Assembly: GCA_965232575.1 (NCBI GenBank)
Contig: CBDDPZ010000008.1
Span: 1,612,001-1,676,000, forward strand
Source: Bin5 sp965232575
GTDB taxonomy: Bacteria > Chloroflexota > Anaerolineae > Caldilineales > Caldilineaceae
Length of the DNA stretch: 64,000 bases
Reading direction: 5' to 3'
The position numbers and the translations under genes are program-made. This document shows positions 27,042-38,398 of the stretch, piece after piece; within the stretch, counting starts at the first letter, position 1, and each line of letters begins with the position of its first letter. Under the pieces are notes generated by a model. That model did not search any database, was not told where the DNA came from, and worked only from the letters and a program-made list of their open reading frames with translations.

Positions 27042-28133
27042 ATGACCAACAAGTACCGCATGATCCAGGTGGGGACCGGCGGACAGGGCAACGGCTGGTG
27101 CTCCCGATTCCTGCCCCCCAATATCGCTGACGGCCGCATCGAACCGGTTGCCGCCGTGGACGTAAATCCGGATGTCCTTATTAACGCCCAGCAGCATCTG
27201 GGGTTGCCGCCTGAGAAGTGCTATACCGACATTGAGCGCGCCTTCGACGAAAACGCAGCCGACTTCTGTACCGTTGTCGTCCCTCCGGCCTTCCACGAGT
27301 CCGTCGTCGATGTCGCCCTCGCGCACGACATGCACATTATCTCGGAAAAGCCGATCGCCGATACGCTTGAAGGCTCCGTGCGCATCGCTGCCAAGGTAAG
27401 GCGGGCAGGGAAAAAGATGGGTGTGACCATGAGCCATCGTTTCGACCAGGACAAGACCACCCTGCGCCGCGAGCTGCGCGCCGGCCGGGCCGGCGCCATC
27501 GATTACATCATTTGCCGCTTTACCTGCGGGCTGCGCAACTTTGGAGACTGGGGCGCCCACTTCCGCCACACAATGGAAGAGACCCTGATGATCGAAGGGT
27601 CGGTTCATCATCTGGACATCATCGCCGACCTGGCTGACTCAAAATGCGACACGCTCTACGCCCAGACCTGGAACCCGACCTGGGGCGAGTACAACACCGG
27701 TTCGCAAGGCCACGTCATGATGACATTCGAAAACGGTACACGCGCTTTCTACGAGGGGGCCAAGACAAACGCCTGCGGCTTCAACGGCTGGTCGCAAGAG
27801 TACTTCCGCGCCGAATGTGAACATGAGACCCTGATCATGGACTGCCGCCGCATCGAGCGGTACCCCTACCAGCCAAAGCAGTACAGCCGCGAAGGCCGGG
27901 GCGAGGAAGTCCAGCTCATGGAACAGGCCAAGTGGAGAAACGAGTGGCTCATTGCCCAGTTCCTGGACTGGATGGACGGCGGGCCACCGATGGAGACCAA
28001 CGTCGAGGCCAATCTACAGTCGGTCGCGCTGATTTTCGCCGCCATTGAGAGCAGTCACACCGGCCAGCCGGTAAAGGTGCAGGAGTTCCTGCGCCAAGCC
28101 CAGGAGGAGGAAGAAAGGGCCCACGCGGCCTGA
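27042..28133 (+). CDS. Gfo/Idh/MocA family oxidoreductase
   Basis: A 363-residue NAD(P)-dependent dehydrogenase. The Rossmann loop is atypical (MIQVGTGGQGNGW, residues 6-18), followed by VAAVDVN. The family motif with the catalytic Lys is MHIISEKPIAD near residue 95. The second domain has the SVHHLDIIADL helix with the active-site His near residue 192. These enzymes oxidise sugars, inositols or related polyols. It sits in a same-strand series with a cupin, a UPF0261 gene and a PEP-hydrolase-like gene, with gaps of 35-75 bases, so the four are probably one operon for a sugar or derivative. Confidence 0.91.
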   Translation: MTNKYRMIQVGTGGQGNGWCSRFLPPNIADGRIEPVAAVDVNPDVLINAQQHLGLPPEKCYTDIERAFDENAADFCTVVVPPAFHESVVDVALAHDMHIISEKPIADTLEGSVRIAAKVRRAGKKMGVTMSHRFDQDKTTLRRELRAGRAGAIDYIICRFTCGLRNFGDWGAHFRHTMEETLMIEGSVHHLDIIADLADSKCDTLYAQTWNPTWGEYNTGSQGHVMMTFENGTRAFYEGAKTNACGFNGWSQEYFRAECEHETLIMDCRRIERYPYQPKQYSREGRGEEVQLMEQAKWRNEWLIAQFLDWMDGGPPMETNVEANLQSVALIFAAIESSHTGQPVKVQEFLRQAQEEEERAHAA

Positions 28134-28168
28134 AATAGTGATGCACAATATATCACAGGAGGAATGCC

Positions 28169-29383
28169 ATGTCCGGGACCGTTCTTCTCGTCGGCGCGCT
28201 GGACACAAAGGGCGCTGAGTACGCGTTTGTCAAGGATCTGATTGAAGCTGCCGGTCTGCAGACTCTCGTAGTCGATTTTGGCGTGATGGGCCAGCCGGCC
28301 TTCGACCCCGATGTCAGCCGCGCAGAAGTTGCCGCCGCCGCTGGTGGCGATCTGGCCTATCTGGCCTCGGGCACGCGCAAGGATGAGGCCATGCGGACCA
28401 TGGCCCAGGGGCTGGCCTCCGTCGTAGAACGCCTCTATGGCGAGGGGCGTTTCGACGGCATTCTTGGGATGGGCGGCAGCGGCGGGACCTCCATCGCCAC
28501 CGCAGCCATGCGCACGCTACCAGTCGGCGTGCCCAAAGTAATGGTCTCCACCGTCGGCGGCGGCGATGTCAGCGTCTACGCCGGCAGCAAGGACATAACC
28601 TTTATGCCCTCCGTCGTCGACGTGGCCGGCATCAACCGCCTCAGCCGCGCCATCTACGCCAATGCGGCCGGCGCCATCGCCGGCATGGTTAAGACCGAAG
28701 CCGAAGCCACCGCCGACGAGCGGCCGCTCATTGCCGCCTCCATGTTCGGCAATACGACCGCAGCCGTCGACCACGCCCGCGGCCTGCTGGAGGCCGAAGG
28801 CTACGAGGTCCTCGTCTTCCATGCCACCGGCAGCGGCGGGCGTACCATGGAGGACCTGATTCGCGACGGCTACATCGCCGGCTGTCTCGACATGACCACC
28901 ACCGAGCTGGCCGACGAAATCTGCGACGGCGTCTTCAGCGCTGGGCCTGACCGTGTCCAGGCTGCGCCCAGCCAGGGCGTCCCCACCGTTGTCGTGCCCG
29001 GTTGCGTGGACATGGCCAACTTCGGCGGCATCGAGACCGTGCCCGACCATTACCGCGAGCGGACTCTCTACGAGTGGAACCCGGAAGTCACTCTTCTGCG
29101 TACCAACGAGGAGGAAAACCGGCAGATGGGCGCAATGCTGGCCGCGGCCGCCAACGCCGGCCAGGCCGGCAAGGTATCAGTGCTGATCCCTCTCGGCGGC
29201 GTTTCCATGTTGGACAGCGAAGGCGACCGTTTCTGGGATCCTGATGCCGACAACGCCTGCTTCGACGCCCTCAAAAATGACCTGCGCGCCGACATCCCGC
29301 TGATCGAGATGGACGCCAATATCAACGACCCTGAATTTGCCGAAAAGGCGGTTGCTCTGCTTCTGGAGATGCTCCAGGAGTAG
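28169..29383 (+). CDS. Tm-1-like ATP-binding (UPF0261) protein
   Basis: A 404-residue protein. It starts GTVLLVGALDTKGAEYAFV and contains DGILGMGGSGGTSIATAAMRTLP, given here by its ends at about residues 92-114, and MVSTVGGGDVSVYAGSKDI. These Gly-rich loops bind ATP in the tomato Tm-1 N-terminal domain. ASMFGNTTAAVDHARGLLE and PGCVDMANFG in the second half also match UPF0261. The biochemical role in bacteria is unknown. AGGAGG lies six bases before the ATG. The next gene encodes the TIM-barrel half that is fused to this domain in tomato Tm-1. Confidence 0.92.
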   Translation: MSGTVLLVGALDTKGAEYAFVKDLIEAAGLQTLVVDFGVMGQPAFDPDVSRAEVAAAAGGDLAYLASGTRKDEAMRTMAQGLASVVERLYGEGRFDGILGMGGSGGTSIATAAMRTLPVGVPKVMVSTVGGGDVSVYAGSKDITFMPSVVDVAGINRLSRAIYANAAGAIAGMVKTEAEATADERPLIAASMFGNTTAAVDHARGLLEAEGYEVLVFHATGSGGRTMEDLIRDGYIAGCLDMTTTELADEICDGVFSAGPDRVQAAPSQGVPTVVVPGCVDMANFGGIETVPDHYRERTLYEWNPEVTLLRTNEEENRQMGAMLAAAANAGQAGKVSVLIPLGGVSMLDSEGDRFWDPDADNACFDALKNDLRADIPLIEMDANINDPEFAEKAVALLLEMLQE

Positions 29384-29457
29384 GCTTGGCGCGTCCCATT
29401 CGCCCCGCTAAATTTCACACCAAGTACGCTCTACGAACTGTCCAAGGAGCATTCCAT

Positions 29458-30288
29458 ATGTCGATCCCAAGACAGGAAATCATCGTCCGGCTCAAGGCCC
29501 AGCAAGCCGCCGGCAGGCCCATCGTCGGCTGCGGCGCCGGCGCCGGCATCTCGGCCAAGTTCGCCGAAGCCGGCGGCGCCGATCTTATCATCATCTACAA
29601 CTCCGGCCGTTTCCGCATGGCCGGCCGCGGCTCGCTTTCCGGTATGATGCCCTACGGCGACGCCAATGGCATCGTCGTCGAAATGGCGGCGGAAGTGCTC
29701 CCGGTCGTGCAGGATATACCGGTCCTGGCCGGTGTCTGCGGCACTGATCCCTTCCGCCTCAAGCACGTATTTCTCAAACAGCTCAAGGAAATCGGCTTCA
29801 GCGGCGTGCAGAACTTCCCCACCGTCGGCCTCCTCGACGGCGCCTTCCGCGAGAATCTGGAGGGAACCGGCATGGGCTATGACAAGGAGGTCGAGGCCAT
29901 CGCCGTCGCCCATCAGCTTGACATGTTCACAGCGCCCTACGTCTTTACGCCGGAGGAGGCGACCGCCATGGCCGAGGCCGGCGCCGACCTGCTCGTCGCC
30001 CACGTCGGTCTCACCACCGCCGGCACTATCGGCGCCGCAGTCGCCTACACATTGGAGGAGGCTGTCGACAAAGTGCAGGACATGGCCGCCGCCGGCCGGG
30101 CGGTCAATCCCGACCAGATCGTCATCTGTCACGGCGGCCCCTTCGACGAGCCCGAAAACGTCGGCACTGCCCTCAAAATGATGCCCGGCATCGCCGGCTT
30201 CTTCGGCGCCTCCAGCATTGAGCGCCTCCCCACCGAGCGCGCCATCCGCGGCCAGGTAGAGGCGTTCAAAAGCATGGCGCTGGGTTAA
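29458..30288 (+). CDS. Phosphoenolpyruvate-hydrolase-like TIM-barrel protein (Tm-1 C-terminal domain type)
   Basis: A 276-residue TIM-barrel protein of the PEP_hydrolase/"TIM-barrel signal transduction" family. Signature segments are GCGAGAGISAKFAEAGGADLI (shown in part as GAGAGISAKFAE, residues 23-34), LIIIYNSGRFRMAGRGSLSG, VLAGVCGTDPF, and FSGVQNFPTVGLLDG. The ATG follows AGGAG, and a longer upstream open stretch is not used. It follows the UPF0261 gene by 74 bases. The two domains are joined in one chain in plants and fungi, which suggests a complex or successive steps. The reaction is not established. Confidence 0.9.
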   Translation: MSIPRQEIIVRLKAQQAAGRPIVGCGAGAGISAKFAEAGGADLIIIYNSGRFRMAGRGSLSGMMPYGDANGIVVEMAAEVLPVVQDIPVLAGVCGTDPFRLKHVFLKQLKEIGFSGVQNFPTVGLLDGAFRENLEGTGMGYDKEVEAIAVAHQLDMFTAPYVFTPEEATAMAEAGADLLVAHVGLTTAGTIGAAVAYTLEEAVDKVQDMAAAGRAVNPDQIVICHGGPFDEPENVGTALKMMPGIAGFFGASSIERLPTERAIRGQVEAFKSMALG

Positions 30289-30378
30289 TAGACTAGTCGG
30301 GGACCTTTGCAGCCGTCAAAGTAAATAGATTGACATCGGATCCAAAATTTGCATCGCAATGGAGAGAGAGATGTACTT

Positions 30379-30600
30379 ATGCGTACAGTTTCCCGCCGCC
30401 AATTCCTGCGGTCCACGGCCAACAGCCGGAATGGCGCTGACCCTGGCTGCCGCATTGCACCAAACCCGTCCGCCCGTTACGCTGGCTGCTGACGCGTTCC
30501 TCCATTATGATCCCGGACGGCCTGGATATCCTGAGGATGCCAGACGTGCAGGAGTTTCTGGGCGCAGGAGAAGCTGCATCGTGGGTCGCCCTGCCGTTTC
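30379..30600 (+). pseudogene. Frameshifted Tat-leader remnant, probably of an exported binding protein
   Basis: An ATG at 30379 opens MRTVSRRQFLRSTA, a clear twin-arginine signal. The reading is lost after about 16 codons, but the next frame continues with the expected hydrophobic core (AGMALTLAAAL), so one indel separates the two halves of the leader. Beyond about 30500 no recognisable mature protein follows, and the frame closes. Tat leaders of this kind in related genomes belong to solute-binding lipoproteins, but the passenger here is lost. The stretch 30600-30986 shows no gene I can support; it holds one imperfect direct repeat of about 23 bases near 30690 and 30745. Confidence 0.5.
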
Positions 30601-30986
30601 GTCGACGCATTTCAACGCAATCTTGACGTCAACAATTTGCGCGTAGAAGTCTGAAAGTCCGCCATCGGGCATGCCGGAGCACACTGCAAAGGTGGTGCCG
30701 GCCGCGGAGGCCCTCTGGAAAACAATTCCAGGCCAGATTCGTGCGGCCGGGCCGGAGGCTCTTTGGAAGTTCCACCAAGGAAAGGATTGGTCCGTCACGA
30801 TTATGCCGGAAGAGTCATCGGGCGGGCCGACTGACTGCGCAGAACGGAGTATGCGTGAGAGTTCTTCGCCATGATCGAATAACTGGCGCTGTGGGAGAAT
30901 CACGATGAGTCGAGCTGACGTAGCTGGATGCCAAGGCGCGTTCTCCGTACAGATAGCCATACGTGCCACAGGCGTTCGGACCATAA

Positions 30987-33750
<2,764 letters not shown>

Positions 33751-34001
33751 ATTTGCGCCGCCGCGATCCATGAAGGGCCGCTAAGAACACCGAAGGCGTG
33801 GCGGGTTTTCTTTGAGTGACTGCGCGGTTTTGGGCGGGTCAGTCGCGCTTTGCTCCCGCAAATCACTTTTCTGACAAACGTCAACGATCCCTGATTGATC
33901 CGGCGAATTTCACTGTCCCAAAAGGTATATAATCCCCTTTCAAAGCCAAACGTCACCGGGGCGACCTATCGTCCGCACCCAATCACTCAGGAGTTCCTTT
34001 C
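33751..34001. other. Gap before aldo/keto reductase
   Basis: No gene is seen. A TATAAT at 33928-33933 lies about 70 bases before the next ATG but has no good -35 partner. It may be part of the promoter for the aldo/keto reductase. Confidence 0.3.
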
Positions 34002-34961
34002 ATGTTTTATTCCAAAATTCCCGGTATCGACAAGCCGATCTCCCGCCTCGTACTGGGAACGATGTGGATAAACACACAGAGTCTCGACGACGCATTCCCC
34101 GTGCTGGACGCCTTTCACGCGGCCGGCGGCAACTGCCTCGACACTGCCCACGGCTACGGCCGCGGCGACAATGAGCGCGCCGTAGGCCAGTGGATCAACG
34201 AACGCGGCCTGCGCGACGAGGTCGTCATCCTCGGCAAAGGCGCCCACCACAGCCAGGACCGCAAACGGGTCACGCCCTACGACATCCAGTCCGACCTCCA
34301 CGATAGTCTCGCGCGCTTTAAGGTGGACAGTATCGACCTCTACGTGCTACACCGCGACGACCCCGATAAGCCGGTCGGCCCGATCGTCGAGACGCTCCAC
34401 GCCGCCAAGGAGGCCGGCCAGATCGACGCCTACGGCGGCTCTAATTGGAGCGCCGAACGCCTGCAAGAGGCCAACGAATACGCCGCCGCACATGGCCTGA
34501 CCCCTTTCGTCGCCAGCAGCCCCCAGTTCAGCCTCGCTGTCCAGATAGAGCCGCCTTGGCGAGACTGTATCAGCGTCAGCGGGCCGGCCGGTGAGGCCGC
34601 GCGCGCCTGGTGCCGCGATAACGGCGTAACGCTCTTTGTCTGGTCCAGTCTGGCCGGCGGCTTTTTCAGCGGCCGCTTCCGCCGCGACAACCTGGACACA
34701 TTTACCGAATGGTATGATCAGCTTGCCGTCAAGGTCTACTGTGAAGAGGGGAACTTCAAGCGCCACGACCGCGTGCAGGAACTGGCCGCCGACAAGGGCG
34801 TCACCGTGCCCCATATCGCCCTGGCCTACGTCTACAACCAACCCGATGGCATCCACGCGTTGTCAGGGGCGCGTAACATCGATGAGGTACGCGTAAACGT
34901 CGAGGCGTCCGAGATCAAGCTGTCTGAGGAGGAGATCGCCTACCTGGAGTTGAAGAGTTGA
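34002..34961 (+). CDS. Aldo/keto reductase
   Basis: A 319-residue (beta/alpha)8 reductase. The catalytic tetrad is visible: Asp and Tyr in NCLDTAHGYGRGDNE (residues about 45-60), Lys in EVVILGKGAHH, and His in DLYVLHRDDPD. NADP-binding residues are in the C-terminal GARNIDEVRVN segment. The ATG follows CAGGAG at eight bases. It is complete and undamaged, although it lies in a region where most neighbours are broken. The likely substrate is a sugar or other aldehyde and cannot be specified. It shows no operon link, since HepT downstream is on the other strand. Confidence 0.93.
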   Translation: MFYSKIPGIDKPISRLVLGTMWINTQSLDDAFPVLDAFHAAGGNCLDTAHGYGRGDNERAVGQWINERGLRDEVVILGKGAHHSQDRKRVTPYDIQSDLHDSLARFKVDSIDLYVLHRDDPDKPVGPIVETLHAAKEAGQIDAYGGSNWSAERLQEANEYAAAHGLTPFVASSPQFSLAVQIEPPWRDCISVSGPAGEAARAWCRDNGVTLFVWSSLAGGFFSGRFRRDNLDTFTEWYDQLAVKVYCEEGNFKRHDRVQELAADKGVTVPHIALAYVYNQPDGIHALSGARNIDEVRVNVEASEIKLSEEEIAYLELKS

Positions 34962-35130
34962 GCCTGACAAAAGCCAATCCGATCAAAGTTAGCCGGACGA
35001 GAATACAATCTCAACGCGACAGTGGTCGCTGGGCCCCCACAACTCCGGCTCATTGATCGCTCGCACGCACACCGATTTCGTACCGGAGCGCATCGAGAGT
35101 TTTCGTTCTTGGATTTCTCCGTCTCGCAAT

Positions 35131-35502
35131 CTACTTGCCTTCCTCGCTCGCTGTTTCCAGCAGATTCCGGAGTGCGGGCAGAAGGCGCGGGATATCGGTA
35201 CAAATGATGTCCCAGATAACGTCGTCATCCAGCCCCAGATACACGTGCGCTACGCGGTTGCGCGTCCCGATTATCTGGCGCCACTCAATCTCTGGATGTG
35301 CCTCGCGCACTTCGCTTGGGACATGGGTTGCCGCCTCACCGATAAGTTCAATGTTGCGGAGAGTTGCATCATAGATCAAGCTCTCGTTAACGAACGCATC
35401 TAAATCCAGACCTTTCGTGTAGGTAAGAACCTTCTCGCAGAATTCGCACATGTCCTGGACGTAGAGCCGCCAGTGGCGCCCTTCACGCTCGGCCTCACAC
35501 AT
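35131..35502 (-). CDS. hepT: HepT-like RNase toxin (DUF86)
   Basis: About 123 residues, all helical in appearance, of the HepT/DUF86 family. The key motif is RNRVAHVY near residue 92, matching Rx4HxY of HEPN RNases. It is preceded by TLRNIELIGEAATHVPSEVR, which is typical of HepT. The ATG at 35502 overlaps the stop of the upstream mntA remnant, the normal arrangement in this toxin-antitoxin pair. The toxin frame looks intact while the antitoxin is broken. The family RNase is normally silenced by AMPylation from MntA. Either this toxin is inactive or tamed by some other nucleotidyltransferase. Confidence 0.87.
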   Translation of the reverse strand: MCEAEREGRHWRLYVQDMCEFCEKVLTYTKGLDLDAFVNESLIYDATLRNIELIGEAATHVPSEVREAHPEIEWRQIIGTRNRVAHVYLGLDDDVIWDIICTDIPRLLPALRNLLETASEEGK

Positions 35503-35785
35503 CGATGGCCTCTCGTTCCACAAAGGGCGCAGTTCCTTCCGTAACGCCCTTGAAGTTACCAGATCCACGGGCCTGCCAGCAAGTCCTCAATATAAAACTG
35601 AACCCCAAAGTACCGCTTCGATGTCGCAGGTCCGTCGAAATGCACGAGAATATCCACATCGCTCTCCTCCTCCGCCCGATCGCGCGCAACCGACCCGAAG
35701 AGTGCGAGTTCAAGGACGCCAAATCGTTGCATCAGGGTGGGCTTGTGTTCACCCTGAGCCGTCTTAGAATCTGCTCTCTGTTCAT
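35495..35785 (-). pseudogene. mntA: MntA-like nucleotidyltransferase antitoxin, frameshifted
   Basis: The family start MNREQILRRLR at 35785 (good AAGGGAAG ribosome site) is read in one frame. The catalytic core RFGVLELALFGSVARDRAEE and SDVDILVHFD (GS...DxD motif) is read in a second. PVDLVTSRALRKELRP is in a third, and the normal ending FVEREAIDV followed by TGA, overlapping the hepT start, is back in another. Thus at least three single-base indels break the gene, near 35750, 35578 and 35530. The core alone, 35556-35740, could still give a truncated product. MntA normally AMPylates HepT. Confidence 0.8.
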
Positions 35786-35936
35786 GGCTCACTTCCCTTA
35801 CCCGTCCGAGATTCAAGAGTGGCGGTCATGCGCACATTCTAAGCTACGTCAGGTGAAATGCCAGCACTGTGATCCATCCGAGTGTTCTGCCATCCCTGGT
35901 CCCATAAGAGGCAGCTTGTCCCTCTAACGAAAACCA

Positions 35937-35969
35937 AAAGGCGATCCAATGATAAGCCGGATCGCCTTT
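35937..35969 (-). terminator. Rho-independent terminator of the tmRNA gene
   Basis: An 11-bp perfect inverted repeat (AAAGGCGATCC / GGATCGCCTTT) with an 11-base loop lies 39 bases beyond the 3' end of the tmRNA. On the minus strand it is followed by TTTTGGTTTT. A-runs on the other side mean it could also end transcription coming from the left. Confidence 0.8.
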
Positions 35970-36007
35970 CTTATTGCGACGCTCTTCCCTCACGAACATC
36001 GCTAAAC

Positions 36008-36418
36008 TGGTGGAGATGGCGGGAATCGAACCCGCGTCCGCAACATCCGCCCTGAAACGTCTACAAGCTTAGTTGATCTATGTCAGTTTTGTCGGCGGGC
36101 CTCGGATCAACACGAGGCGCATCGCTGACTAGCCGATTCTCTTAGGCAGCGCTATCGGCGTACCGATGCCGCAGCTCACAGTGTATGACAGCAACCGCCC
36201 AGCCTGCTGGCCCCACCGGGACGGGCCGTGGCCCTTCTTAAAGGGCCGGTGGCTTACTTAGGCCGCCGCAGCCGCGGAAGCGGCCGGGGTGAAACCAAAG
36301 TTGAAAGCCATGCCTGTGTTCTTGGCATTTGTATTGTTTTGCGCCTTTTTTACGTAGTCGACGCTCTACGGCTTGCAGTCTCAGGCCTGACAATGCCCCG
36401 TCGAAGCCGTTCATCCCC
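36008..36418 (-). ncRNA. ssrA: Transfer-messenger RNA (tmRNA, one-piece)
   Basis: The 5' end GGGGATG pairs with CATCTCC before an encoded ACCA 3' end, giving the Ala-type acceptor stem. The T arm CGGGTTCGATTCCCG and the 5' segment AACGGCTTCGAC are universally conserved tmRNA features. The RNA is about 411 nt. The tag frame appears to start at a GCG Ala codon after GTAAAAAAG and to end at TAA. It encodes about 28 residues beginning AQNNTNAKNTG and ending TPAASAAAAA. The tag is long, and its C-terminus is a run of five Ala rather than the common LAA. tmRNA rescues stalled ribosomes and marks their products for proteolysis. Confidence 0.96.
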
Positions 36419-36428
36419 ATCGTACCTT

Positions 36429-36457
36429 ATTATAGCCCAGTCCTCCCACCAAGTCAA
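36429..36457 (-). promoter_or_regulatory. Promoter of the tmRNA gene
   Basis: Minus-strand TTGACT (36452-36457) and TATAAT (36429-36434) are 17 bases apart. The -10 box ends 10 bases before the mature 5' end of the tmRNA, so the start of transcription is at or near the mature end. Confidence 0.85.
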
Positions 36458-36475
36458 GTTTTTCGCAAACTCGCC

Positions 36476-36965
36476 TCAAGAGGATTCCACCGTGTCTACA
36501 CTGGGCAAAGCCTTTACGAAATAGACGGAATCGTCCTCAAGGCTGGGCTGGATGCCAAACCCCATGGAAGTTTTTAAGTGGAAGTTGGCGTCATTTCCAT
36601 AATCGCTGCGAGAGCGGACCTGGCAGCAGTTCAGTTCTCTCGCACGTCCCATCGCCTCCAGCTGCAGAGAGCGTCCAATGCCCTGGTTGCGCTCCTTCGG
36701 CAGCACGCCGAACGCGATGATCTTCGCTTCGTAAAGGACCTTATCTCGAAAGACGATCGGCGGTCGCCCTTCGTCCTCTCCCAGTCGCTGCACGACAAAA
36801 CGCAGAAATCCTACTGGCCGGCCCTCTACGAGCGCGGTGAACACATGGCTGGAGCGGAAATGTCCAGCCTGTACTTCGATGTACGGCTGTCTGTTCCAAC
36901 CGCTCAATCACCGGCCAAAGCTGCTCCCACAGCTGACTTTCCTCAGTTACTTCCACAATCGTCAT
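36476..36965 (-). pseudogene. GNAT-family N-acetyltransferase with a frameshift
   Basis: The first 20 or so codons from an ATG at 36965 (MTIVEVTEESQLWEQLWPVI) are read in one frame. The rest is in another, from about 36900: PYIEVQAGHFRSSHVFTALV, GRPVGFLRFVVQRLG and the acetyl-CoA loop FGVLPKERNQGIGRSLQLEA. One single-base deletion near 36895 would explain both. The ending YGNDANFHLKTSMGFGIQPS is the normal GNAT tail. A TTG at 36907 could start a shortened product, but the usual first strand would be lost. The gene lies just upstream of the tmRNA promoter, in line with it. Substrate unknown. Confidence 0.75.
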
Positions 36966-37017
36966 TTTCAGTTCCCTACCTGCACCCCTACCCATCGATT
37001 CGCCTCATATAGAGTTC

Positions 37018-38259
37018 TCAGCCTCCGATTGCCTCGTCACTTTTCGACTGATCCCTCCTCGCCAGCGCCAGCAGCCACTGCGCCGGCAACAGCACCGCCG
37101 AAGAGACCGTCAGCGCCGCTGGAATGCGCGCGGCCGTCCCGATCCAGCCCAGGACCGGGCCGCCGGCCGCCTGACCCAGAGAGTTCGCCTGTCCCCACAG
37201 CGAGATGACCGTCGCCCGCTGGGCGCTGCGCGTATTGCGCACGATCCACGCGTTCTCCAGCGGCTCGATCGTGCTGCGGCACAGGTTGATCCCCCACAAG
37301 GCCACTATCGCCGTCCAGAAGGTACGAGTCCAAGCGAGGAGCAGCAGACTGGCCGGCAGCAGCCCATAGAGCAATGTCAGCCAGTTGATGGAACGCGCCC
37401 GATCCTCAGCCGCCCGTCCCCGCCGCGCCAGCTCGTTGGCCGCAATCCCGGTCAACGTTGCCCCTGCGCCAATGACACCGAACCAGAAAACCGTATCGTC
37501 CAGGCCAAAGAAGGAGGGAAAGTCGAAGCTGTTCAGCAGGTGCGGAGTCCAGAGACGGTCATAGCCCTCGCTGTATAGCCCGGTCACAAGGCTGAGGCCA
37601 ACGACAATGCGCAGAGCCGGATGCCCCCGCACCGCGCGCAACCCTGCGCGGGCAGTGTCAGCCATCTGCTTCCATGTCTCCCTTTCCTCCGACGGCGTGG
37701 GGCGAAACCCTCTTTCAGGCATGATCAGCGCCATGCAAGCGGCCAGCGCGAGGTACAGCACTCCGCCGGCCAGGATCGGCAACTGCAGCCAGCGGCTCGC
37801 CAACCACACGCTGACCCCGATACCCACAAACCCCGCTATCAGTTCGACCTGGGCCGAACGCAGATAAACCGGGCCCGCCGCTTCGACGCCGATCTCGTCG
37901 GCCAGCCAGGCCTGTAACGCGCCGCTGACAAAGGTGTAGCCGATTCCCCACAGCACCTGCGCGCCCAGCACAGCCCAGAACATCGGGATCGACCCCTCCA
38001 GCAGATAACCGCAGCCGACCAGCGCCAGCCCGATGATCACCGACAGCCGCCGCGAGTAAACGTCGGCGACCGCGCCGGTCGGCACTTCGAACAACAGGAC
38101 CGTCACCTCTAACACAGTGCCCACCAGCACCATCTGCAGAGGATTCAGGCCCACCGTCTCCACCTGGTATATCAGGTTGATCGTGAAGACAAGCGCGTTA
38201 AAGAGCGCCCGCCCGCCGCCAATGAAAAGATAGATACGGGTCGGATTCTGATTCAGCAA
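37018..38259 (-). CDS. Major facilitator superfamily transporter
   Basis: About 413 residues with twelve hydrophobic segments. The A-motif-like loop EVPTGAVADVYSRRLSVIIG after helix 2 (residues about 58-77) is typical of MFS drug or unknown-substrate exporters. The only start codon available in frame is a TTG at 38259 with no Shine-Dalgarno sequence, and a stop lies three codons upstream (TGA ATC CCT TTG). The family N-terminus (LNQNPTRIYLFIGGGRALF) is nonetheless complete, so the original ATG may have been lost or translation may use TTG. The gene follows the SRP RNA on the same strand. Confidence 0.85.
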   Translation of the reverse strand: MLNQNPTRIYLFIGGGRALFNALVFTINLIYQVETVGLNPLQMVLVGTVLEVTVLLFEVPTGAVADVYSRRLSVIIGLALVGCGYLLEGSIPMFWAVLGAQVLWGIGYTFVSGALQAWLADEIGVEAAGPVYLRSAQVELIAGFVGIGVSVWLASRWLQLPILAGGVLYLALAACMALIMPERGFRPTPSEERETWKQMADTARAGLRAVRGHPALRIVVGLSLVTGLYSEGYDRLWTPHLLNSFDFPSFFGLDDTVFWFGVIGAGATLTGIAANELARRGRAAEDRARSINWLTLLYGLLPASLLLLAWTRTFWTAIVALWGINLCRSTIEPLENAWIVRNTRSAQRATVISLWGQANSLGQAAGGPVLGWIGTAARIPAALTVSSAVLLPAQWLLALARRDQSKSDEAIGG

Positions 38260-38398
38260 AGGGATTCAGGTCGTGTGCCCTCGGCGTCGTGCCCAGGCAA
38301 TAAGGTAAGTGCCCGGTCTCTTGGGCTGACGGCGGTCCGCCGGCGAGTGAAGGTGAATTGAAGGTGTTTGGGTCCAAAAGGAAGTCGCGTGTTCGCAC

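Noticed and set aside
36008..36041. Direct repeat of the ssrA 3' end as attachment site
   Set aside because: I looked for a second copy in 30-36 kb and saw none, and no integrase gene is present.
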